This document shows, piece after piece, positions 1-9,484 of a DNA stretch of 64,000 nt. Where the stretch lies: positions 1 through 64,000 of the forward strand of contig JAJZJQ010000005.1 of assembly GCA_021851065.1 (NCBI GenBank). The letters are read 5' to 3'. The DNA comes from Microcaldota archaeon (GTDB lineage: Archaea; Micrarchaeota; Micrarchaeia; Micrarchaeales; CABMGC01). A program made the translations under genes and the position numbers. Every line of letters begins with the position of its first letter. The first letter of the stretch is position 1. The notes under the pieces were generated by a model. The model saw only the letters and a program-made list of their open reading frames with translations. It did no database searches and had not been told where the DNA came from.

Positions 1-120
1 CGCTTCGTGGAGAAGATAGTTGTAGAGTTCCTTGCAGAGATACATCTGGTGATTTAGGATAGCCTGATGCTCCTTTGAAGGATATGCGCGGAACTTGAAC
101 GCAGTTTTCATGACGACCAT
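1..120 (-). mobile_element. tnpB: N-terminus of an IS200/IS605-type TnpB, truncated by the window edge
   Basis: Minus-strand reading from 120 gives MVVMKTAFKFRAYPSKEHQAILNHQMYLCKELYNYLLHEA, closely matching the N-terminus of the full TnpB at 9540-10739. A hairpin CCCAC-CTCTGAAGAG-TGTGGG lies upstream at ~166-186. Confidence 0.85.
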
Positions 121-415
121 AGTTATCTCCTCATTAAAATTTATATACGTTGCGGCGGGCTTATATCCCACCTCTGAAGAGTGTGGGTTTTACGCCCACA
201 TAGATAAGTACTCAGAGAACTCGCAACTGCTTAGGGAAATAGACGGCAGGCTGACCTGACCATATATTGCATTTCTCTTCCTATAGAAGAACGCCCATTC
301 CCTACCTCCCATGGAATTCATTGCAGCATTGATCAGCCTGCCGCATTGCATTATTTCGCCGCCTACTGCGTGTAATATATTACTTGCTGCGAGAGATACA
401 ATTTGGGTGAACAAG

Positions 416-1396
416 ATGGATAGGCGCAGCATTGCAGTGCTTTCCCACGCAAGCGACATCGACGGTGTCGGGAGCTCTGCGCTGATAAAGGCAAAATACG
501 GCATCCCCGCATCGATGCTGTTCTTCGCAGACTACTCGAAGCAGAGCCTTGGGTATGTCGACAGCAAGCTGGCGGGCATTTACAAGAACGGCATTGTGCT
601 TTTCATAACCGACCTTGGAGTGAACGATTCGCTAATAGCGGCGTACAGGAAGATACTGCTTGCCGTGAAGAAGGGTGGCGGAAAGGTCGTGTGGTTTGAC
701 CATCACCCATGGAGCGACAGGGCCGTGAAAGAACTTGCCTCGCTGTGCGATACTGCGGTTATTGGGGAGAACGAGAAGTACTGCGCAACAGAGATAACGT
801 ACAAGGAGCTTGGCATGGCCGGGGGTTTCTACAGGGATTTTGTGCGTCTTGTGCATTATTCCGATTTTAACATAACCCCAAGGAGCAGGGCTGTTTATGG
901 AAGGATAGGAGTATATGCGCTGGGCATAACCTCGTACGGCATCCTGCAGTCAAGGGATGCGATGACGATGAAACTAAGGCATGTGGCCGAAGTGATAAGC
1001 AAAGGCAGGTATTACGACTCTAAAATAAAAGCCGATGCGCTGCGCTTCGAACGCCTTAACAGGGATAGGATAAGTAAGATGCTCAAGGAAATGCTGCTCT
1101 ACCCGCATGCAGCCATAGGCTTCTCAAGCCATGTGCAGTCAACAGCAGGATGCACTGCACTGATGAAACGTAGCGGCAAGGAAATCGGCATATACGTAAA
1201 CACTTCGAACATGAGGGGCCACATAAGATGCGAGGACAAGGACATATCGGTGCTTGCCGGGGCACTTGGCGGAGGCGGGCACCCGCATGCCTCGGGATTC
1301 AATGTGCCAAGGCAGTTCAAGAAGCTGGATACATCTGCTGAAAGGAAAAGGCTTGCAGACTTCCTTGGGGAGAAGATTGAGGAGCTTGGAATCTGA
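416..1396 (+). CDS. DHH/DHHA1-family phosphoesterase
   Basis: SHASDIDGVGSSAL, FDHHPWSD and C-terminal GGGGHPHASGF motifs; start chosen at MDRRSIAVLSH. Confidence 0.8.
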   Translation: MDRRSIAVLSHASDIDGVGSSALIKAKYGIPASMLFFADYSKQSLGYVDSKLAGIYKNGIVLFITDLGVNDSLIAAYRKILLAVKKGGGKVVWFDHHPWSDRAVKELASLCDTAVIGENEKYCATEITYKELGMAGGFYRDFVRLVHYSDFNITPRSRAVYGRIGVYALGITSYGILQSRDAMTMKLRHVAEVISKGRYYDSKIKADALRFERLNRDRISKMLKEMLLYPHAAIGFSSHVQSTAGCTALMKRSGKEIGIYVNTSNMRGHIRCEDKDISVLAGALGGGGHPHASGFNVPRQFKKLDTSAERKRLADFLGEKIEELGI

Positions 1397-1454
1397 TTTA
1401 TGGCATCCCCGTGTCAAAATGGCATGGGATTTTGCAGCCACGATATTATAGGGG

Positions 1455-2663
1455 CTACTTTAGCACGCTGTAGCCTGAAAGTCTCCATCTCTGGGCAAAG
1501 TTCCTTAATATTGAGATTTTGGCGTTCCGATCTATGCATACTGTGTGCTTGAAATCGACCTGGACCCTGTCCTTTCTTGCCTTCTTTACGTATCCGACCA
1601 CAGTCCCTGTGCCTACCCCAAGAAGTATCGGCTCCCCATCCCTGAATGCTGCCTTTGGTAGGTCATCCCTGTTAAGGGAGAAGTATTTCATCTCTGCAGA
1701 CTGCAGCGGCTCCGGCAGCTTGCCTGCAAGGCCAAGGACCTGGCCGACCAGGCCGTCCGCCTTCGTGAACGATGGATCCATGTCGGTGCCTATGGCTATA
1801 AGGCCGCCTGCAACTGCCTCGTCCAGATGCTCGGATCCTGCAGACAGGCTCTCCACTTTCGTGAATATCGGCTCGTACGTCTCCCTCTTTGTCCTGTCTT
1901 TTGCAGTGTTTATGCCTGGCCTTATCTCTATCTCGTCGCCGACCTTGAGCTTGCCGCGTATTATGGAACCGCCGATGACTCCTCCCTTGAGGTCCTTTAT
2001 AGCTGTTCCGGGCCTGTTGACGTCAAAGGATCTTGCAACGTACATCACAGGGTCTGACGCCGTGTCCCTTTCAGGCATCTTCAGCTTGACTATCTCCTCG
2101 AGCACAGCGTCGACGTTGACATTCTTGTTTGCCATGACAGGCACTACAGGCGCATTCTCTATCCTGCTGCCCTTTAGGAACTTCTGTATCTGCGCGTAGT
2201 GGGCTTTTGCCTTCTCCTTTCCTACTATGTCTATCTTAGTCTGCACCACCACTACGCGGTCTATGTTGAGCGCGTTTATTATCATCAGGTGCTCTTTTGT
2301 CTGCGGCATGGGGCACGGCTCCGCAGCTGATATGACGAACATTGCGGCGTCGATTATGCTGGATCCGGCTATCGCAGTGGCCATGAGGGTTTCGTGGCCG
2401 GGCGAGTCCAGCAGCGATATCTTGCGCACTGGAATTGACTTTGAGCCGTCAATGCAGGTATCGGACGTGGTGTAGGTTGTCTGCCCGCCGGCCTCGCACT
2501 TTGAGATAGTTGCGTCAGCATAGCCCAGCTTTATTGTCATGCTTCTCTTTACGCTCTCGCTGTGGGTGTCTGTCCACTGGTGGGTTATGGCCGATGTAAG
2601 CGTGGTCTTGCCGTGGTCCACGTGTCCAAGCGTGCCTATGTTGAATTCGCTCTGCTTAAGCAT
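1455..2663 (-). CDS. eif2g: Translation initiation factor aIF2 subunit gamma
   Basis: GHVDHGKTTLTSAITHQWTDTHSESVKRSMTIKLGYADA, Cys pairs and full-length IF2-gamma domain order. Confidence 0.95.
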   Translation of the reverse strand: MLKQSEFNIGTLGHVDHGKTTLTSAITHQWTDTHSESVKRSMTIKLGYADATISKCEAGGQTTYTTSDTCIDGSKSIPVRKISLLDSPGHETLMATAIAGSSIIDAAMFVISAAEPCPMPQTKEHLMIINALNIDRVVVVQTKIDIVGKEKAKAHYAQIQKFLKGSRIENAPVVPVMANKNVNVDAVLEEIVKLKMPERDTASDPVMYVARSFDVNRPGTAIKDLKGGVIGGSIIRGKLKVGDEIEIRPGINTAKDRTKRETYEPIFTKVESLSAGSEHLDEAVAGGLIAIGTDMDPSFTKADGLVGQVLGLAGKLPEPLQSAEMKYFSLNRDDLPKAAFRDGEPILLGVGTGTVVGYVKKARKDRVQVDFKHTVCIDRNAKISILRNFAQRWRLSGYSVLK

Positions 2664-2668
2664 GGTTA

Positions 2669-3148
2669 TCAGATATTTAGCTTCTTCCCGCTGATGATGT
2701 CATTAATTGCTTTACGCGTATAGGTATTTAATCGTAACCTGAGGGCACTGCGCGGCCTTATCCACAGGTACTGCTGCAATTCGTCGCCATCAAGCCTTAC
2801 TTCTTCGGTTATCGCATCGCACATAACGTCAATGAAGATGAAGTGCCTCTTCTTGAAGAAATTCTTTGGATAGATTGCCTGCTGTATGTTGATGGCGTGC
2901 CTGTACCTGACCTTAAGCCCGGTCTCCTCGAGCGCCTCGCGCTGCGCCGTCTGGCTTATGCTCTCCCCAAGTTCCACGTGCCCGCCAGGCACTGCGTACA
3001 GCCCGGGCCATTTGTAACTTTTGACCAGCAGCAGCTCTCCTTTTTTGCCCATTATGAATGTGCCTATAGCTACTTCGGGATATGCCTGCGGCCTTGACGG
3101 GGATGATTTGGGCTTCCCCGCCTGTGTGCGCCTTGGAGCTGGGGTCAT
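2669..3148 (-). CDS. NUDIX hydrolase
   Basis: Nudix box GGHVELGESISQTAQREALEETGL. Confidence 0.9.
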   Translation of the reverse strand: MTPAPRRTQAGKPKSSPSRPQAYPEVAIGTFIMGKKGELLLVKSYKWPGLYAVPGGHVELGESISQTAQREALEETGLKVRYRHAINIQQAIYPKNFFKKRHFIFIDVMCDAITEEVRLDGDELQQYLWIRPRSALRLRLNTYTRKAINDIISGKKLNI

Positions 3149-3534
3149 TCGGCCTTCTTCTCTTTTGGCTTGAAGAGCTCCTCTATGGGCTTTGCTCCGT
3201 ACTCCGTTATCACGGTATTGACCTGGGCCGTATCTGCGCTTATTGTTCTTCCGCGTATGGATCTTCTCGCCCTAAAGCCCTTGCTAGGGTGCCTCACCCC
3301 AGGACCGCTTGCTATGAGGGGCCTTGCCTTCCTTGTGCCCTCGATCTCGGCCCTTGAAGGAGCGCCTGCGCTGTCGCTAAGCCCCGTTATCTGAAGCTTG
3401 AATCCGTCTAGCCCGGCCACGCTGCCGTCTATAACCTGGCCCATCTCAATTCCCACGAGGGTATTCTCCCTGTCCTTGGGCACGTCTACCTGTGCGGTCT
3501 TGCCTGTTTTCTTGTCAGAATATACCAGTTTCAT
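3145..3534 (-). CDS. rps6e: 30S ribosomal protein S6e
   Basis: MKLVYSDKKTGKTAQVDV...GMEMGQVIDGS-like, GPGVRHPSKGFRARRSIRG. Confidence 0.9.
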   Translation of the reverse strand: MKLVYSDKKTGKTAQVDVPKDRENTLVGIEMGQVIDGSVAGLDGFKLQITGLSDSAGAPSRAEIEGTRKARPLIASGPGVRHPSKGFRARRSIRGRTISADTAQVNTVITEYGAKPIEELFKPKEKKAE

Positions 3535-3553
3535 GATATCACAAAAATAAAGC

Positions 3554-5722
3554 CTATCGGTACATGCTCTGCGGCTCTTCCTTGAACCTGCTTATCCTGT
3601 CCGCAACCTCCTTTGGAACGGCAGGCTTGACCTCGGCCATCGCATGCTTGAAGTCCTCCATGGTTACTATATCCTTGCTGTGGCGTATGGCGTTCATTCC
3701 GGCTTCCCTGCACAGGTTCTCTATCTCTGCTCCGGTGTAGTTGTCGGTCATCTCGGCGAGGTCCTCCCTGGTAACGTCCTTGTCCAGAGGCATCTTGCGC
3801 ATGTGTATGCCGAATATCTTGAGCCTTGCCTCGTAGTCAGGCATAGGTATGTCTATTATCTTGTCGAACCTGCCTGGCCTGAGCAGAGCCGGATCTATGT
3901 CCTCCGGCCTGTTAGTCGCAGCAAGCACCACCACGTTCTTTAGTTCCTTTAGACCGTCCATCTCCGTGAGCAGAGTGTCCACTACGCGCTGCGAGACCCT
4001 GCTGCCAGGATCGTCTCCAGACGCTCCCCTTGCATTGGTTATGGAGTCTATCTCATCTATGAATATGATGCACGGTGCGGCAAGCCTTGCTTTCCTGAAG
4101 ATCTCCCTGACTGTCTTCTCGCTGTCGCCCACATACTTGCTGAGCACCTCCGGCCCGTTTATTGATATGAAGTTTGATTCGCGCTCTGTTGCCACTGCCT
4201 TGGCAAGAAGCGTCTTGCCTACGCCTGGAGGCCCCACGAGCAGCAGCCCCTTGATAGGCCTTATGCCCATCTTCTGGAACGACTCCGGGCTCTTTATTGG
4301 AAGATCTATGGATTCGCGCAGTTCGTCCTTTACCTTGTCCAGCGCGCCTATGTCGCTCCAGTGCACGTTGGGCCTCTCCACGAAGACCTCTCTGAGAGCG
4401 CTTGGCTGTATGTTCCTCATCGCGTCGCCAAAGTTGCCCATGGATACCTTGAGGTTCATGAGCTTGTTGCTTGGTATTGGCTGCGAGTAGTCTATGTCTG
4501 GCAGCACCTCCCTTAGCTTTGCCATTGCAGCCTCCCTCACAAGAGCGGCAAGGTCTGCTCCGGTGTAGCCATGTGTCATGTTTGCCAGCTCGTCTACCTT
4601 TACATCTTCAGCAAGCGGCACGTTGCGCGTGTGTATCTGCAGTATCGTCTTTCGCGCCTCGCGGCTTGGCACGCCTATCTCTATCTCGCGATCAAACCTG
4701 CCTGGCCTACGCAGGGCAGGATCTATTGAATCCGGGCGGTTTGTAGCGCCCAGCACTATCACCTGGCCGCGAGTATTCATGCCGTCCATGAGTGTCAGCA
4801 GCTGGGATACCATCCTCTTTTCCACTTCATTTGCAGCGTCGTCCCTTCTTGGGGCTATTGCATCTATTTCATCCATGAATATTATTGTAGGGGCCTTCTC
4901 GTTTGCCTGCCTGAATATCTCCCTTAGCTTCTCCTCGCTCTCGCCTACGAATTTGCTAACAAGCTCTGGCCCTGAGATCGATATGAAGTTGGCATCGCTC
5001 TCGTTGGCAACTGCCTTGGCAAGCAGCGTCTTTCCTGTGCCCGGGCTGCCATACAAAAGCACTCCTCGCGGAGGCTCTATGCCAAGGGCTTCAAACAGCT
5101 CCGGACGGCGTATGGGAAGCTCCACCATCTCCCTTATCTTCTGCTTTGCATCATCAAGGCCGCCTATATCCTCGTAGTGCACGTCGCCTATCTTCACCTG
5201 CGACTCTGGAACTGGTTCGGTGCGCACATTGAAGTTTGTCGTGTTTGCAACCCTGACTATCCCATGTGGCACGACCTGGATGACTATGAAGTTGAACACA
5301 ATCCCAAACATAGGTATTGGTACCGAGTCCCCTTTTGCCAGCGGCCTTCCCTCAAGCCTTCTCTTTGCGTACTCGGCGAAGTCCGGCGAGAGCGGCGGCT
5401 TTTGGCCTGGAGGCGGGGCTATGACAACGCGCTCTGCGTCCTTTACGACTGCCTTTGATATGAATACCTTGTCCCCTATGCCTACGCCAAGGTTCTGGCG
5501 CAGGTATCCGTCTATCCTTATGAAGCCCAGGCCTTCGTCGCTGGGATGTGCCTGCCATGCGACAGCGGCAGTAGTCTTGAGCCTGCCCTTTATCTCTATT
5601 ATGTCTCCGGTGTTTATGCCAAGCAGGTTGCGCGACTTGGAGTCTACTCTGGCTATGCTGCGCCCTGAATCCGTAACCAGCGCGTCTGCGACTGTAAGCT
5701 CCATCGTATTTGCCATAAGCAA
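3554..5722 (-). CDS. CDC48/VCP-type AAA ATPase (N domain plus two AAA domains)
   Basis: Two Walker A (GSPGTGKTLLAKAVA, GPPGVGKTLLAKAVA) and Walker B (IIFMDEIDAI, IIFIDEIDSI) motifs. Confidence 0.95.
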   Translation of the reverse strand: MLMANTMELTVADALVTDSGRSIARVDSKSRNLLGINTGDIIEIKGRLKTTAAVAWQAHPSDEGLGFIRIDGYLRQNLGVGIGDKVFISKAVVKDAERVVIAPPPGQKPPLSPDFAEYAKRRLEGRPLAKGDSVPIPMFGIVFNFIVIQVVPHGIVRVANTTNFNVRTEPVPESQVKIGDVHYEDIGGLDDAKQKIREMVELPIRRPELFEALGIEPPRGVLLYGSPGTGKTLLAKAVANESDANFISISGPELVSKFVGESEEKLREIFRQANEKAPTIIFMDEIDAIAPRRDDAANEVEKRMVSQLLTLMDGMNTRGQVIVLGATNRPDSIDPALRRPGRFDREIEIGVPSREARKTILQIHTRNVPLAEDVKVDELANMTHGYTGADLAALVREAAMAKLREVLPDIDYSQPIPSNKLMNLKVSMGNFGDAMRNIQPSALREVFVERPNVHWSDIGALDKVKDELRESIDLPIKSPESFQKMGIRPIKGLLLVGPPGVGKTLLAKAVATERESNFISINGPEVLSKYVGDSEKTVREIFRKARLAAPCIIFIDEIDSITNARGASGDDPGSRVSQRVVDTLLTEMDGLKELKNVVVLAATNRPEDIDPALLRPGRFDKIIDIPMPDYEARLKIFGIHMRKMPLDKDVTREDLAEMTDNYTGAEIENLCREAGMNAIRHSKDIVTMEDFKHAMAEVKPAVPKEVADRISRFKEEPQSMYR

Positions 5723-5872
5723 TCAGCAGTATAACTTATTGAAAGAAGGATTATAAAGGCTTTTTATGAATCACGGGGCAGAAATAGCCCCGGTGCTTTT
5801 GACGGCGCAAGGCTTATAATGCTTTTGTGTATATTATAGTGGATTGTTCTAACCCTGAAATTAGGTATCATT

Positions 5873-6025
5873 ATGGGAAAGTTTCCGCTAGCAGACGAGG
5901 TTCTTGGAGGCATGGTAATATGCAGAAGGTGCAAGGCTAGGAACAAGGCTGGCGTTGAGAAATGCAGGAAGTGCGGATGCAGGTACCTTCGGGCCAAGAG
6001 GAAGGAGAAGAGGGTAAAGAAGTAG
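5873..6025 (+). CDS. rpl40e: 50S ribosomal protein L40e
   Basis: MGKFPLADEVLGGMVICRRCKARNKAGVEKCRKCGCRYLRAKRKEKRVKK; four-Cys zinc ribbon. Below the ORF-track size cut-off. Confidence 0.85.
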   Translation: MGKFPLADEVLGGMVICRRCKARNKAGVEKCRKCGCRYLRAKRKEKRVKK

Positions 6026-6066
6026 CCGCTGCGTGCTCATGCTGAATTATGCAATAATGTGATCGT

Positions 6067-6291
6067 ATGGTGGATTTGAATCCCATAGAAAGCCTTGTTG
6101 TCCAGGCCATGAAGGACCTTGGAGCTACAAGCGACGAGAAGAAGAAGACCGCGGATGACATAGCAAAGAAGTGCAACAGGCCAAAGAGCATGGTGAATAA
6201 CGCGCTTGTCACCCTCATGCAAAAAAGCGTCATAAAGAGAGTTGCAAGAGAGAAAGCTTCAGGATATTACGTTGTGCCCGGAACAGCATAA
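6067..6291 (+). CDS. Small winged-helix-like DNA-binding protein
   Basis: 74 aa; TADDIAKKCNRPKSMVNNALVTLMQKSVIKRV...GYYVV resembles an HTH plus wing. Confidence 0.5.
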   Translation: MVDLNPIESLVVQAMKDLGATSDEKKKTADDIAKKCNRPKSMVNNALVTLMQKSVIKRVAREKASGYYVVPGTA

Positions 6292-6310
6292 TTCCAAACA
6301 GCGTGCTAAA

Positions 6311-7216
6311 ATGCCAGATTCTGACTCCATAGACTTCATGGCGAAGTACAAGGAGTGGAATATATCAAGCAGCATGCCTGCAACTGATTCTACCGCTACC
6401 AAGGACATCGCAGCATTCCTTGCATACGTCAGGGAGGAAACAGAGCTTAAGTCTTTCACGGTTCTTGGAATAGACATGCATATTCTAGACACATATGCAG
6501 CAAGGATAACAAGACCTGAGCAGAAAGGCAACCACAGTGGCATAATAGAGATATACAAACAGCTTGGCTCACCGGATTCTGCTGAAGCAATCATGAAATC
6601 AGTGAATTCGAAGGAGGAACTTGCCCCTTTTGCAAAAGCTTATCTGCTAAGAAGCTGCCTTGACAGGACAGGAACTCTGTTTTACCTTCAGAAAAACAGC
6701 AGGGCGCTTGCAGGGAACACTCTTTCAAGGACCATAAAGCAGGGCAAGGCTCAGTTCGAGGGCGAAGGGATATCATTCATGGCCAAGTATAAGAGCTGGG
6801 TATCGATAAAGAAGATGGGGATATATGATAACACAAAGCCTGAAGAGATCTCGGCCCATCTAACGCAGATAAGGAACGCCGTTGACAGGAAGAGCTTTGC
6901 CATACTTGGAGTGAATGTTGACAGGCTTGATTCCTACGCGGCGCAGGTTACAGGGAGCATGAGAAAGAGCCTGGCAAACCTGCAGAAGATAATCGAGGCA
7001 GCAAGTGCAGCGCAGGCGGCCAAGGAGATAGAAGAGTCATGCATGGGCAATGCTGCACTCAAGGAGGCTGCGCAGGCATACCTCTTCAGCTCAATGTTCA
7101 GGAACCTGAAAGTGGACTATTACGTAAACACTGACGTGCTTATGGATGTGTTCCCGGGCCTTAAGATACCAAAACCTAAGGGAAGGATGCCGGGCCAGAA
7201 GAAGAAAAAGCAGTAA
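6311..7216 (+). CDS. Hypothetical protein with an internal tandem duplication (~150 aa each)
   Basis: FMAKYKEWNISSSM...LKSFTVLGIDMHILDTYAARIT repeats as FMAKYKSWVSIKKM...RKSFAILGVNVDRLDSYAAQVTG. Confidence 0.7.
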   Translation: MPDSDSIDFMAKYKEWNISSSMPATDSTATKDIAAFLAYVREETELKSFTVLGIDMHILDTYAARITRPEQKGNHSGIIEIYKQLGSPDSAEAIMKSVNSKEELAPFAKAYLLRSCLDRTGTLFYLQKNSRALAGNTLSRTIKQGKAQFEGEGISFMAKYKSWVSIKKMGIYDNTKPEEISAHLTQIRNAVDRKSFAILGVNVDRLDSYAAQVTGSMRKSLANLQKIIEAASAAQAAKEIEESCMGNAALKEAAQAYLFSSMFRNLKVDYYVNTDVLMDVFPGLKIPKPKGRMPGQKKKKQ

Positions 7217-7326
7217 GTGCCTGGTCTTCATTTTGGCATGCCTTGGCGCGGTTGAGTAGGATTCGTGCAGGATTATTAACTTTATCTTACGACCAACATT
7301 ATGGCGTTAGCCATGGGGTTAGTGCG

Positions 7327-8367
7327 ATGGGCAGATTAGGCATAGTTGTTGTGCAGCTGTCTGTATTTATGCTGCTTGTCGCAGTAAAGGCGCAGTCCAG
7401 CGGCTATTATGACATACAGCAGGGCGCCGACCTTGCGGGTAACTACAGCGCTCTTGCATACATAGTGAATGCCACTGCGTCGCCAGCCTCGGATTCCTCG
7501 GTGTATTATCTTGTCAATGGAGTGTCTAACACAGGTTTCTGGTATCAGCTAGGCCTGGCATATACGCCCAGTGCATACCCAGAATTCTACATCATATATG
7601 CAGTATTCGACCCCACTGGAGACATTGTGTATCCTTTCGGTTGCAGGTGCTCTGGAGTGATTGCAATGAATGGCATAAGCAGCGCTGACAGGATCCTGCT
7701 GGACATGTATTTTCGCGATGGCAAGGTGCACATGGTGGCATATGACATGAATACCCGCGCCTTGGCCTCGGCTAACTTCAGCGCCTTCGGGGCCACAGTC
7801 TTTACTGCGAAGACCAACCAGACTTCGCATACGATATTCATAAACGGCAATGGGCAGTTCCTTACAGGCCCCATGACAGAGATAATAGCGCCGCAGGGCA
7901 AGTATTCCAGCGTGCCGCAGGCATATGTGCCGTATGGCAAATACAACGCCTCGGCCTGGCTCTTTGCAGACGAGTTCACATGCAGCGACGCGCAGTGCAA
8001 CGGAGGCCTGCCAGTTTTCTACACGGGCACCAACGGCTCCGTGGCCCCATCCCCAGCGTATGTGCTGCAAAGCAATGCTGGCCAGGAAGCATACTTTGGC
8101 GACGGCGCCTTTGTAAGCCAGTATTCCCCCGGAGCCCCTGAGCCGCAGGCGTATTCCAAGCGCATAACTGCAGCAAATGCCACCATCGTGCGCAATACTG
8201 TTTCAAGCGTGCCTTTGATAAACGGATTTGAGATATTTCTTGCAACCATGGCTGCAATCGTGCTTGTGGTAGTGACAATATACTATGCAATAAAGCGCGT
8301 TGGAGGAGGCAAGAATGGCGGCGAAGCCACGCGCCCCATAAACAAGCATGCCGAGTCTTTTGACTGA
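7327..8367 (+). CDS. Secreted, C-terminally anchored membrane protein, function unknown
   Basis: N-terminal hydrophobic segment GIVVVQLSVFMLLVAVKAQ, C-terminal TM AAIVLVVVTIYYAI. Confidence 0.55.
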   Translation: MGRLGIVVVQLSVFMLLVAVKAQSSGYYDIQQGADLAGNYSALAYIVNATASPASDSSVYYLVNGVSNTGFWYQLGLAYTPSAYPEFYIIYAVFDPTGDIVYPFGCRCSGVIAMNGISSADRILLDMYFRDGKVHMVAYDMNTRALASANFSAFGATVFTAKTNQTSHTIFINGNGQFLTGPMTEIIAPQGKYSSVPQAYVPYGKYNASAWLFADEFTCSDAQCNGGLPVFYTGTNGSVAPSPAYVLQSNAGQEAYFGDGAFVSQYSPGAPEPQAYSKRITAANATIVRNTVSSVPLINGFEIFLATMAAIVLVVVTIYYAIKRVGGGKNGGEATRPINKHAESFD

Positions 8368-8514
8368 TCCCATAGCGCAGCTGCATTGCCCGCGGGCCAA
8401 ACGGGATTCCCCTAGCAAAGACCTGTTTATTCGGGGCTTTGAAGAAGCTGCGTAAGGATTGGCAGCGCCATCCCCCGCACGCTGCTTTTTATATCTTGCT
8501 TGAGAGCTTATTTC

Positions 8515-9429
8515 ATGCAGTTAAGTGTCGATCTAGCTCTGAAGGACGCGCTTGTGGGCCTGTTCAAGGACAAGCAGCTGCTCCTTATAGCCGTAATAAA
8601 TGCACTCATACTAAGCGCATTTTCTTATTATATCATCTCAAGTGCCCTGCACCCTCTGCTAAGCTCTCTTGCAAGTACACCAGCAAATGCTGGTGCGCAG
8701 CTTGGCAGCATAGTAGGATGGTTCATATCAGTACTGGCAATCGAGATAGTAGTATGGCTGGTATCGCTGTTCTTTGTGGTGGCGATAATGGCAAAGGCGT
8801 ACAATGGAGCTAAGATGGGCATAATGGACGCACTGGGATATGCCGCCAGGAGATATCTTGGAGCACTTGCCGTAGCCATATTGCTTGCCCTGATAGCAAC
8901 GGTGCCTTATATCATAGTAATTCTTTCTGCCATCGCAAGTCCCATATTATTCCTTTTTCTGTTCGTGATTTACGCAGTGGGCATAATTTATCTCTCAATA
9001 TCCCTCTGTGTGGCCCTGCCTTTCTCTGTGCTTGGAAGGAAGGGGCCTGTTGCCTCGTTGACATCCAGCCTTGCGGTAGTCAGGGGCAACTGGTGGCGCA
9101 TATTTGCCATCTTCTTCGTTATCGGCATAATTTACTACATAATAGTGCTTATACTAGAGGTTCCAATGCTGATCGAGATATTCTCGCCTGTAACCAGCGT
9201 GGTTCATACTGCCGGAGCAGGCGGCGCGGTTAACGGAACTACGCTTAGTTCGCAGATCTTCAGCGGCGAGGAGAAGGCATTTTCGTCGCCGCTTTTTGTG
9301 GTAGCGTCATTTGTTGGCACGCTGCTATATGCATGGTTCATAATAGCCCTAGCATCGATATACAGGCAGTTTCAGGGGCCGCAGCCAAAAATGCAGAAGG
9401 GCAGAAAGAATGTGCCTGCACCAGCATAA
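8515..9429 (+). CDS. Polytopic membrane protein
   Basis: Multiple long hydrophobic segments; family not identified. Confidence 0.55.
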   Translation: MQLSVDLALKDALVGLFKDKQLLLIAVINALILSAFSYYIISSALHPLLSSLASTPANAGAQLGSIVGWFISVLAIEIVVWLVSLFFVVAIMAKAYNGAKMGIMDALGYAARRYLGALAVAILLALIATVPYIIVILSAIASPILFLFLFVIYAVGIIYLSISLCVALPFSVLGRKGPVASLTSSLAVVRGNWWRIFAIFFVIGIIYYIIVLILEVPMLIEIFSPVTSVVHTAGAGGAVNGTTLSSQIFSGEEKAFSSPLFVVASFVGTLLYAWFIIALASIYRQFQGPQPKMQKGRKNVPAPA

Positions 9430-9484
9430 CTGGATAATCACAGACCATGCTGTTTTTCCCTACAGCCAGCTGGCAGTTTGATAG

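Noticed and set aside
1519-2199. 226-aa plus-strand ORF
   Set aside because: Antisense of the clear aIF2-gamma gene; composition artefact.
3849-5756. Long plus-strand ORFs (213, 199, 178 aa)
   Set aside because: Antisense to the CDC48-type ATPase gene.
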